DNA of 64,000 nucleotides from JAKPAM01 sp047601745 (lineage in GTDB: Bacteria > Pseudomonadota > Gammaproteobacteria > Burkholderiales > Burkholderiaceae_E), in NCBI GenBank assembly GCA_047601745.1, contig JASGIS010000001.1, positions 2,542,001 to 2,606,000 of the forward strand. Direction: 5' to 3'. The notes below the pieces were generated by a model. It was not told the origin of the DNA. It was given only the letters and a program-made list of their open reading frames with translations, and made no database searches. A program made the translations under genes and the position numbers. Shown here piece after piece: positions 17,480 to 26,170 of this stretch (position 1 is its first letter; each line of letters starts with the position of its first letter).

Positions 17480-18186
17480 ACGCATCCGCCGCAGCCGCAG
17501 CATCTGTGCGGCGATGACCTGCGACAGCACGATGACGCTGGCGAAATACACGAGCGCGCTGCCCGACAGCACGCCGCGGATCAGATCGACGTGCTGCGCC
17601 GACAGCGACAGGTGCAGCAGCGCCGCCGACAGCGACGGCGCGACGTCCAGTGCGGCCGGGTAATCGATGAACCACAGCAGCACCAGCAGCGTCCAAGTGA
17701 TCAGCGCGGCGACGATCTGGTTCGAGCAGCCGCTGGACACCGCCATGCCGATCGCCAGGAACATCGCGCCGAACGCGAAGGTGCCGAGGTAACCGCCGAT
17801 GATCGGACCGTAGTCGGGATCGCCGTACAGCGCCAGCGGGATCACGGCGGTGGCGGTGCCGGCCAGCATCAGCGCCAGCACCAGCAGGCCGGCCAGGTAC
17901 TTGCCGAGCACGGTGGCCGCGTCCGACAGCGGCAGCGTCAGCAGCAGCTCGATCGTGCCGGTCTTGTTCTCCTCGGCGAAGATGCGCATCGTCAGCAGCG
18001 GCATCACGAGCAGCAGCAGGATCATCATGTTGTGGAACGAGCCGACCATCTGCGTCGTGCTGACGAAGAAAAGCGCGAAGCTGAACAGATAACCGCACAG
18101 CGCCCAGAACGTCGCGACGACGACCAGCGCGATCGGCGTCGCGAAGTACTCGCGCAGCTCCTTCTGGACGACGGCGCCCAGGCCGC

Positions 18187-18190
<4 letters not shown>
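17477..18190 (-). CDS. ABC-2 type permease (GldF-like)
   Basis: A 237-residue membrane permease with six hydrophobic segments. Family signs are KELREYFATPIALVV at the N-terminus, the FAEENKTGTIELLLTLP motif near 70-86 and the following ATVLGKYLAGL. It forms the channel with the GldA-like ATPase, whose stop it overlaps by four bases (18187-18190). Its last residues are RLRRMR, and the stop TAG belongs to the terminal sequence of the palindromic repeat. The C-terminus may therefore have been set, or slightly trimmed, by insertion of that repeat. Confidence 0.88.
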
Positions 18191-19407
<1,217 letters not shown>

Positions 19408-19470
19408 CGGATGCTGGCGCGGCGGCCGGCGGCGATCGATCCGCTCATCGGAAGGGCCCGTTCACACGAC

Positions 19471-20325
19471 CTAGTCGTACGCGCGATCGTGCGCGTGCTC
19501 GCCGTACTGCTTGGCGTCGTGGCTGTACCAGATCTGGCCGCGCTTGGCGTCGCGGATCTGCTTGAGCCGGTCGATCGACTGCATCGACATGTTGGTGTTC
19601 CACGTGATGCCCGGGATCACGCCGGCTTCGTTCTCGGCCGTGTAGATCGCATCGGCCGCCAGCAGCAGCACGCCGGTGTTCTTCAGCGAGACCTGCAACG
19701 ACTGGTGGCCCTGCGTGTGGCCCTTGGTGTCCAGCGCCACCAGCGTGCCGTCGCCGAACAGGTCGAAGTCGCCGGTCAACTGCAGGAAATCGTAGTCGCG
19801 CGTGCCGTCATAGTCCTTGATCACGTAGGCGGCGCGCTGGAACTTCTCGGGCCACCACGCGGCGCGCAGCTCTTCCTTCTGCACGACGTGTTTGGCCTTG
19901 GGGAACAGCTTGATGTTGCCCGCGTGGTCCAGATGGAAGTGCGAGTAGACGACGTGCGTGACGTCCTCGGGCTTGAAGCCGAGTTTGGCGAGCTGGCGGT
20001 CGACCACCTCGTCGCGCGTCTGCTGCGCATGGAACGCGCCGCACAGGCCTTCACCCCAGTAGTTCGCGCACTTGCCGTCGGACACCTCGACGTTGTTGCC
20101 GGTGTCGAACAGAACGAGACCGCGCGGATGCTGGATCACGTACATCGCGACCGGCACCTTGATCTTGGTGCCGACGCCGGACATCGCGGTCAGCCAGCCC
20201 TTGTCGAGCTCGAGCAGTCCGCTGGAAACCTGCCACAGGCGAATGTCCTGCGCATGGGCGTTGAAGGCGGCGGCGCACAACAGGCCAACGGCGCCGACGG
20301 CGAGCTGGCGAAGACGTTCGAGCAT
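19471..20325 (-). CDS. Exported metallo-beta-lactamase-fold hydrolase (N-acyl homoserine lactonase-like family)
   Basis: A 284-residue MBL-fold enzyme with a signal peptide ending near AHA|QD (~residue 25). The metal motif HFHLDH is at 129-134, with a third-site GHTQGH near 202-207, a bridging Asp in LLLAADA (~225) and YSHD (~269). It resembles the AiiA-like family that hydrolyses acyl-homoserine lactones, but related exported members act on other esters or lactones, so quorum quenching is only a possibility. A GTG lies directly before the ATG; ATG was chosen for its spacing from AGGGAGA. It stands alone between the export operon and the Bug receptor gene. Confidence 0.82.
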   Translation of the reverse strand: MLERLRQLAVGAVGLLCAAAFNAHAQDIRLWQVSSGLLELDKGWLTAMSGVGTKIKVPVAMYVIQHPRGLVLFDTGNNVEVSDGKCANYWGEGLCGAFHAQQTRDEVVDRQLAKLGFKPEDVTHVVYSHFHLDHAGNIKLFPKAKHVVQKEELRAAWWPEKFQRAAYVIKDYDGTRDYDFLQLTGDFDLFGDGTLVALDTKGHTQGHQSLQVSLKNTGVLLLAADAIYTAENEAGVIPGITWNTNMSMQSIDRLKQIRDAKRGQIWYSHDAKQYGEHAHDRAYD

Positions 20326-20516
20326 CACGGTTGTCTCCCTCGATGATTGTGTTCGTTCTTGTCGCTGGCGCGCGGCCGGGCCTCGTGCGGCGGGACCGGT
20401 CCGGCCAGATCCTCGATGCTAACCGGCTGCCCAGGCAAGTGCCATCACCCGTTTCGGCGACGATCGAACACTCGCGTGCCGCGTCACGATACCGCCGTCG
20501 ATTCGCATCGGCCGGA

Positions 20517-21509
20517 TCACTCGACCTTGATGCCGGTCTCGGCCGACATCTTCTTCCACTTGGCCTGCTCGCGCGCGACGAGCTTGGCGAAGTCGTCCGG
20601 GTTCAGCGGCTCGTAAGTGCCGCCCAGGCTCTTGAGCCACTCGGTCATCTCGGGGCGCTGCATCGCCTTGATCGTCGCGACGTTCAGCTTGTCGACGATC
20701 GGCCGAGGCGTGCCGGCCGGCACGAAGAAACCGCTGAACGCGATCAGGTCCAGTCCCGGATAGCCGGCCTCGGCCAGCGTCGGCGCCGACGGGTACTTCG
20801 GCATGCGGTTCGGCGACAGCGCGGCGATCGCCACCAGCTTGCCGGGCGTCGTCAACGGTTCGAGTTCGGACGCATAACCGATCGCGATCTGCACCGCGCC
20901 GTTGGCCGCATCGAGCAGCGCGGCCGAGCTGCCCTTGTACGGCACGGTCCGCAGCTTGATGCCGAGCATCTGTTCGAGGTACACGCAGGCGAAATGCTGC
21001 AGCCCGGCGTGTCCGGACGTACCGCAGATCAGTTCCTCGGGCTTGGCCTTGGCCTGGGCGATCAGGTCGGCGACGGTCTTGATGCCGGTGCCGTTGTAGA
21101 CGACCAGCATCGGGTAGCCGAGCGTGCCGACGCCGACTGCCGTGAAGTCCTTGGCCGGATCGTAGCGGACCTGTCCGCCGGCGCCCGGAAACGCGACCAG
21201 CGGATTCATGCCGCCGAAGAACATCGTATAGCCGTCCGGGGCCGAGCGCGCCAGCGCTTCGGCCGCGATCGAGCCCGAGGCGCCGGGCCGGTTGTCGACG
21301 ACGACCGGCTGGCCGAGCGACTCGCTGATGCGCTGTCCGTAGCGGCGCGCCCAGATGTCGTTGACGCCGCCGGCCGGACCGTCGACCAGCAGCCGGATCG
21401 GGCGATTCGGGTAGTCCTGGGCGGTCGCGCTCAGGGGCATGCAGAAGGCGGCGATACCGAAGGCGGCGGCGCTGAGCGCGGCCAGGCCGCGACGAAAGCT
21501 GGCTGACAA
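20517..21509 (-). CDS. Bug family tripartite tricarboxylate transporter receptor (TctC-like)
   Basis: A 330-residue periplasmic solute-binding protein of the Bug/TctC family. The signal peptide covers ~1-28 (RRGLAALSAAAFG, cleavage near ATA|QD), followed by the standard YPNRPIRLLV opening, VVDNRPGASG (~70) and VPAGTPRPIVDKLN (~265). These receptors bind carboxylates or aromatic acids for TctAB-type or orphan systems; no TctA/TctB is nearby. The start is taken as TTG, six bases after GGGAGA. The longer upstream in-frame ATG would bury the signal peptide. Confidence 0.9.
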   Translation of the reverse strand: MSASFRRGLAALSAAAFGIAAFCMPLSATAQDYPNRPIRLLVDGPAGGVNDIWARRYGQRISESLGQPVVVDNRPGASGSIAAEALARSAPDGYTMFFGGMNPLVAFPGAGGQVRYDPAKDFTAVGVGTLGYPMLVVYNGTGIKTVADLIAQAKAKPEELICGTSGHAGLQHFACVYLEQMLGIKLRTVPYKGSSAALLDAANGAVQIAIGYASELEPLTTPGKLVAIAALSPNRMPKYPSAPTLAEAGYPGLDLIAFSGFFVPAGTPRPIVDKLNVATIKAMQRPEMTEWLKSLGGTYEPLNPDDFAKLVAREQAKWKKMSAETGIKVE

Positions 21510-21651
21510 AAGGGGTCTCCCGGGGTGTTGTACGTGCGCGGGGGCGCCGGCCCGCGCGCTTGCTGTCGTTGAGCTGACGCGACGGCCGTCGGCTATTGAG
21601 CCAGATTTCGCCGCGCCCGACAATCCCGGGTCGTTCCGCGCGGGCGCAGGT

Positions 21652-22218
21652 TCAGCCGGCGAACCCGCCGGCGTCGAGAAACGCCTGCTCCTTGGCCGTC
21701 GCCTCGCGCGCCAGGATCCGGTTGCGATGCGGAAAGCGACCGAAGCGCACGACGATGTCGCGGTGATGCCGCGCGTAGCGAGCCGATTCCTCGCCCAGGG
21801 CCGCGCACAGCTCGACGCAGCGGTTCTGGTCCGCGAGGTCTTCCGAATGCATGAACGGCAGGTAGAAGAACTGGCGCAGCGCCGTTTCGGTCGCCGCGTC
21901 GAAGCCGCGCTGCACCGCCTGGCGCGCGTAGCGGCGGGCCAGCGGGTCGGTCGCGTACATGTGCGCGGTGCCGCGCCACGCGTTGCGCGGGAACTGGTCG
22001 AGCAGGATCATCAGCGCGAGCGAGCCTTCGGCCGAATCGCCCCAGTGTTCGAGCTCGCGCCGTGCCGCGCGCAGGTGCCAGCCGCCGAGTCGTTTACGGC
22101 AGGCCTCGTCGAAGGCTTCGTCCTTGTCGAACCATTTCTCGCGGCCGGCGTCGCGCCAGAAATCGATGATCGCGACGGCGTCGGAAAGCGGTGCGGGGGT
22201 GCAGTGCGGGGTGTCCAT
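21652..22218 (-). CDS. DUF924 family protein
   Basis: A 188-residue all-helical protein of the DUF924 family (TPR-like fold). Typical segments are IIDFWRDAGREKWFDKDEAFD near the start, LILDQFPRNAWRGTAHMYA-type sequence around 75-93, and FYLPFMHSEDLADQNRC (~120). The function is unknown in this common bacterial family. The start MDTPHC gives a normal length; no ribosome-binding site is obvious and the bases before it are pyrimidine-rich, so the exact start is uncertain. It is divergent from hutI. Confidence 0.85.
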   Translation of the reverse strand: MDTPHCTPAPLSDAVAIIDFWRDAGREKWFDKDEAFDEACRKRLGGWHLRAARRELEHWGDSAEGSLALMILLDQFPRNAWRGTAHMYATDPLARRYARQAVQRGFDAATETALRQFFYLPFMHSEDLADQNRCVELCAALGEESARYARHHRDIVVRFGRFPHRNRILAREATAKEQAFLDAGGFAG

Positions 22219-22306
22219 GATCGGGGGAGGGAAAGCCGCGAAGCCGGGCCCCTGATTTGAACACAAGCGCGCTTCTGCCGCGCCTGAGGGGCATGGGATA
22301 CTGGGA

Positions 22307-22385
22307 ACCTGTAAACGAATCATCCACGCCCGCTCGTCACGCGCCATGGCGGCGCCGCTCGGGCGCTGCCGATGCATTCACAGGT
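22307..22385 (+). promoter_or_regulatory. Predicted structured leader, copy 1, upstream of hutI
   Basis: A ~79-bp segment with a close relative at 37240-37316. The ends pair (ACCTGT 22307-22312 with ACAGGT 22380-22385) and an inner stem CGCCCG/CGGGCG (22327-22332 / 22360-22365) is identical in both copies. The single-stranded CGAATCATCC and CTCGTCACGC blocks are also conserved. It ends ten bases before the hutI ATG, and its 3' pairing strand (caggt) could double as a weak ribosome-binding site. It may be a cis-regulatory RNA or a dispersed repeat; it matches no riboswitch class known to me. Confidence 0.5.
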
Positions 22386-22394
22386 CCTGAACGT

Positions 22395-23759
22395 ATGGAA
22401 CGATCGATGACGCCGTTCGAACGCCTGCCGCCCGCGGACGGCGTCTGGGAACGGCTGTCGATTCCATCGCGATGCCTGGCGGAGGTGAGGGTGGCGGAGG
22501 GGGAGCCGGAGGAGAAGGAGCCGGAAGCGGGCGCGGAGGCGAACGCGCTGGCGACGCGCATGATGACGTTGGTGGTGCGCGACGGCCATGTCGCCTGGCT
22601 CGGCGATGCCGCGTCGCCGCTGCCCGCCGAGTGGATGTCATTGCCGCGATACGACGGCCGGGGGGCGTTGACGACGCCCGGCCTGGTCGACTGCCACACG
22701 CACCTCGTCTATGGCGGCCAGCGCGCGAACGAGTTCGCGATGCGTCTGGCCGGCGCCGGCTACGAAGCGATCGCCCGCGCCGGCGGCGGCATCCTGTCGA
22801 CGGTGCGCGCGACGCGCGAAACCGGCGAAGAGGCGCTGTTCGAGCAGGCTGCCGAGCGCCTCGTCCAGTTGCTGGCCGACGGCGTCTGCGCGATCGAGAT
22901 CAAGTCCGGTTATGGCCTGACGCTGGCCGACGAGCGCAAGCAGTTGCGCGTGGCCCGCAGGCTCGGCCGCGAATACGGCGTGACGGTGCGCGCGACGTTC
23001 CTGGGCGCGCACGCGCTGCCGCCGGAGTTCGCCGGCCGCGCCGACGCGTACATCGACGAGGTGTGCGAACGGATGCTGCCGGCGCTGGCGGCCGAAGGGC
23101 TGGTCGACGCGGTCGACGTGTTCTGCGAGCGGATCGCGTTCTCGCTCGCGCAGACCGAGCGCGTGTTCGCGGCGGCGCGCGCGCTGGGCCTGCCGGTCAA
23201 GCTGCATGCCGAGCAGTTGTCCGACATGGGCGGCGCCGCGCTCGCCGCGCGCTACCAGGCGCTGTCCTGCGATCATCTCGAACATCTGTCGGCCGAAGGC
23301 ATCGCGGCGATGCGCGATGCCGGCACGGTGGCCGTGCTGCTGCCCGGCGCTTATTACGCGCTTCGTGACGCGCATCCGCCGCCGATCGACGGCCTGCGCG
23401 CGGCCGGCGTGCCGATCGCGCTGTCGACCGATCACAATCCGGGCACGTCGCCGGCGCTGAGTCTGCTGCTGATGATGAACATGGGCTGCACGCTGTTCCG
23501 GTTGACGGTGCCCGAAGCGATCGACGCCGTCACGCGGCACGCGGCGCGGGCGCTGCGCCTGGACGACACGCATGGCCTGATCCGCGTCGGTGCGCCGGCC
23601 AACTTCGTACTGTGGCGCGCGCGCGAGGCGGCCGAACTCGCTTACTGGTTCGGCCAGCGCGCGGTGCGGCTCGTCGTGCGCGGCGGGAGGATCGACGGTA
23701 TCCAAGGGGGTGAGGGTATCGCGCAGGAGGGCGGCGGCGGTCGCCGCGCCGCCCTGTGA
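22395..23759 (+). CDS. hutI: Imidazolonepropionase
   Basis: Hydrolyses 4-imidazolone-5-propanoate to N-formimino-glutamate in histidine catabolism. From this start it has 454 residues against ~410 for typical HutI. The excess is an N-terminal leader and a Glu/Ala-rich insertion (~31-50, EGEPEEKEPEAGAEANA). Amidohydrolase metal and substrate motifs are present: DCHTHLVYGG, GGGILSTVRATR, IEIKSGYGL, KLHAEQLSD and STDHNPGTSP. The start could also be the ATG at 22407, which has GGAA upstream. The stop overlaps the hutF GTG by four bases. It is preceded by the structured repeat. Confidence 0.93.
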   Translation: MERSMTPFERLPPADGVWERLSIPSRCLAEVRVAEGEPEEKEPEAGAEANALATRMMTLVVRDGHVAWLGDAASPLPAEWMSLPRYDGRGALTTPGLVDCHTHLVYGGQRANEFAMRLAGAGYEAIARAGGGILSTVRATRETGEEALFEQAAERLVQLLADGVCAIEIKSGYGLTLADERKQLRVARRLGREYGVTVRATFLGAHALPPEFAGRADAYIDEVCERMLPALAAEGLVDAVDVFCERIAFSLAQTERVFAAARALGLPVKLHAEQLSDMGGAALAARYQALSCDHLEHLSAEGIAAMRDAGTVAVLLPGAYYALRDAHPPPIDGLRAAGVPIALSTDHNPGTSPALSLLLMMNMGCTLFRLTVPEAIDAVTRHAARALRLDDTHGLIRVGAPANFVLWRAREAAELAYWFGQRAVRLVVRGGRIDGIQGGEGIAQEGGGGRRAAL

Positions 23760-25399
23760 CGCCGGCGGATCACCACGACGCGGGCGCAGAAGCCGGGATG
23801 CCCGCCGATGCGGGCGCGATCGGCGACGGCGGCGCGTTCCGCTTGCGGCCGACGGTCCGGCGCCTGTTCGCCGCCGATGCGCTGTTGCCCGATGGCTGGG
23901 CGCGCGACGTGATGCTCGAATGGAACGACGCCGGCATGTTGACGCGCGTCGAGACCGGCATCGACGTGTCGCGCATCGACGCGCTGACCGACACGGCGGA
24001 CACGGGCGTGCCGGTGGGCTTCGAAACCGCGGCAGGCCCCGTGCTGCCGGGCATGCCCAACCTGCATTCGCACGCGTTCCAGCGGGCTTTCGCCGGCCTG
24101 ACCGAGTATCGCGCCGGCGGCGCCGACGACTTCTGGAGCTGGCGCGCGTCGATGTACCGGTTCGCGGCCGCGATCACGCCCGAGCAGCTCGAGGCGGTCG
24201 CGATCTACGTGTACCTGGAGATGCTCGAGGCCGGTTATACCTCGGTCTGCGAGTTCCATTACCTGCATCACGACGTCGATGGTCGTCCTTACCCCGCACG
24301 AGGCATGGACGACGCGACGATGGCGATGTGCGTGATGCGCGCCGCCGAAGAGGTCGGCATCGGGCTGACGCTGCTGCCGGTGCTGTACCAGACTTCGGGT
24401 TTCGGCGGCCGGCCGGCGCTGCCGGAGCAGCGGCGCTTCATCCGCTCGACCGACGCGATGATCGGACTGCTGGCAGGATTGAAGCCGATGTGCGATCCGC
24501 GCCGCATCCGGCTGGGGTTGGCGCCGCATTCGCTGCGGGCCGTCCCGCCGGACAGCCTGCGCCAGGCGCTGGCGGGCCTGCATTCGATCGACGCGAGCGC
24601 GCCGATCCACGTGCACGTCGCCGAGCAGACCGCCGAAGTCGACGACTGCCTCGCGCATCACGGCAGCCGCCCGCTGCAGTGGCTGCTCGATCACGCCGAC
24701 GTCGATCGGCGCTGGTGCCTGGTACATGCCACGCACCTGGTTGCCGGCGAGCTCGCGCGCGCGGCGCGCAGCGGCGCCGTGGCCGGCCTGTGCCCGACCA
24801 CCGAGGCCAACCTGGGCGACGGCCTGTTCGATATCGTCGGCTGGCGCGAGGCCGGCGGTGCATGGGGCATCGGCTCGGACAGCCACGTCTGCGTCGACCC
24901 GGCCGAGGACCTGATGCTGCTCGAATACGGACAGCGCCTGACGCGCCGACGGCGCAACGTGCTGGCGGGCCGCGTGGGCACGAGCGGCGGCGTGGGCGGC
25001 GGCGGATCCTCGCCGATGCCGGCCGGCGCCGGGGCCGATGGCGGCGTCGACGCCGGTCCCGCGCTCGACGAGCACGACGGGCGTGCCGACGTGGCGACCT
25101 CGCTATGGCTATCGGCGGTGGCCGGCGGTGCGCAGGCGGCCGCGCGGCCGATCGCCGGCCTGTCGGTCGGCCAGCAGGCGGATTTCGTCGTGCTCGACGC
25201 CGCGCACCCGCTGGTGGCCGGATTGTCCGCGCCCGACATGCTGTCCGCGCATCTGTTCGCCAGCCATCGCCGTTCGGCGATCGCCGAGGTCTGGACCGCC
25301 GGCCGGCCGCGCGTCACCGCGTCGCGCCACGACCTGCACGAGCCGGTCGCGGCGGCCTTCGTCGCGGCCCGGGCTGCTCTCGCCGGGGCTGGGCGCTGA
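23756..25399 (+). CDS. hutF: Formimidoylglutamate deiminase
   Basis: Converts N-formimino-L-glutamate to N-formyl-L-glutamate plus ammonia, the second step of the five-enzyme histidine pathway; HutG would finish it. It has 547 residues against ~455 usually. Extra sequence lies at the N-terminus (~1-28) and in a Gly/Ala-rich insertion (~405-440). Amidohydrolase motifs are NLHSHAFQRAFAGLTEYR near 101, HVHVAEQ, and IGSDSHV for the metal-site Asp. The start is GTG inside a GTGA overlap with hutI. No hutH, hutU or hutG is visible in the window. Confidence 0.93.
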   Translation: MTPADHHDAGAEAGMPADAGAIGDGGAFRLRPTVRRLFAADALLPDGWARDVMLEWNDAGMLTRVETGIDVSRIDALTDTADTGVPVGFETAAGPVLPGMPNLHSHAFQRAFAGLTEYRAGGADDFWSWRASMYRFAAAITPEQLEAVAIYVYLEMLEAGYTSVCEFHYLHHDVDGRPYPARGMDDATMAMCVMRAAEEVGIGLTLLPVLYQTSGFGGRPALPEQRRFIRSTDAMIGLLAGLKPMCDPRRIRLGLAPHSLRAVPPDSLRQALAGLHSIDASAPIHVHVAEQTAEVDDCLAHHGSRPLQWLLDHADVDRRWCLVHATHLVAGELARAARSGAVAGLCPTTEANLGDGLFDIVGWREAGGAWGIGSDSHVCVDPAEDLMLLEYGQRLTRRRRNVLAGRVGTSGGVGGGGSSPMPAGAGADGGVDAGPALDEHDGRADVATSLWLSAVAGGAQAAARPIAGLSVGQQADFVVLDAAHPLVAGLSAPDMLSAHLFASHRRSAIAEVWTAGRPRVTASRHDLHEPVAAAFVAARAALAGAGR

Positions 25400-25517
25400 G
25401 GTCTGGTCTGCTGGCCTTCTTGGGGGGTAACCCCTGCGTCGGCGTGGTGCGGCCGTGTCGTCCGGTACGGCTTTGAAGGCGGGGGTCACCTTTGCGTCGG
25501 TTCGTCACGACGGCGCC

Positions 25518-25744
25518 GCCCGGTGGGGGTGGGGGGCGGCGGCCGAAGAGGGCGGCCGTCGCTTCGCGACGACTGCTCTGCGGTGCTCACGATCGGATGG
25601 CGCGGCAAACTCACTGCGCTCGCTTCGCTCGCTACGTTCAAACAAATGCCGCGAGTCAGATTGACGAAGCGCGCTGCGCGCGCCCATCCGATCGCTCCGC
25701 TCCTCGACGCCCTCAACGGCCGCCGCCCCCCACCCCCACCGGGC
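25518..25744. repeat. 227-bp palindromic element, copy A (uninterrupted)
   Basis: Perfect 28-base terminal inverted repeats (25518-25545 and 25717-25744) are built on a G-run/C-run (ggtgggggtggggggcgg). Internal palindromic blocks include gtcgcttcgcgac and gctcgcttcgctcgct. Its reverse complement aligns with copy B once the group II intron is removed from B, including agtgagtttg/ccgcgcc, gcgcgcgcagcgcgc and cgtcgcgaagcgacg. It has no coding potential. The 25400-25517 stretch before it holds only G+C-rich sequence with no gene seen. Confidence 0.88.
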
Positions 25745-25930
25745 AGCACCTCGGCACCATCGGTAGTTCAAGGGCGAGGTGCACGCCAATGCGCATGACG
25801 TGAGGTCAATGATCGGATTCGGGAGCAAGGATCAGATTCACATCACCCGATCACCGTACGGATACGACACCTCATCATAAGGGCGAGACGTGTTCGATCG
25901 ACACATCATCGCCATCGCCGATCATTGATC

Positions 25931-25964
25931 GCTCGTGGCTCGTGGCTCGTGGCTCGTGGCTCGT
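25931..25964. repeat. 7-bp tandem repeat (gctcgtg)n
   Basis: Four perfect gctcgtg heptamers plus gctcgt in the non-coding stretch between the two palindromic elements. The rest of 25745-26034 holds no recognisable gene, only scattered short frames. Confidence 0.95.
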
Positions 25965-26170
25965 CATGCGTCGCTCATCGCTAAGTCTCCTGCATGGCAC
26001 GAATCGTGTGCTGCCCCTGGTGCCGGGCGTTGGTCTCGTGGGTGGGGGGCGGCTGGCCATAGGGGGCGCCGAGGAACGGAGGAAGGGGGTTGGCGCGCGC
26101 AGCGCGCATCGTAAACTGACTCGCGGGCGCATGTTTGAGCGGAGAGAGCGAAGCGAACGCAGCGAGTTCG

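Noticed and set aside
22307..22385. Assignment to a known riboswitch (ykkC/guanidine, SAH, ZTP, glycine, c-di-GMP)
   Set aside because: None of the conserved core sequences of those classes as I know them is present in either copy.
25400..26170. Small frames on both strands around the palindromic elements
   Set aside because: They follow the palindromes on both strands symmetrically and lack starts and ribosome-binding sites; they are by-products of G+C-rich inverted repeats.
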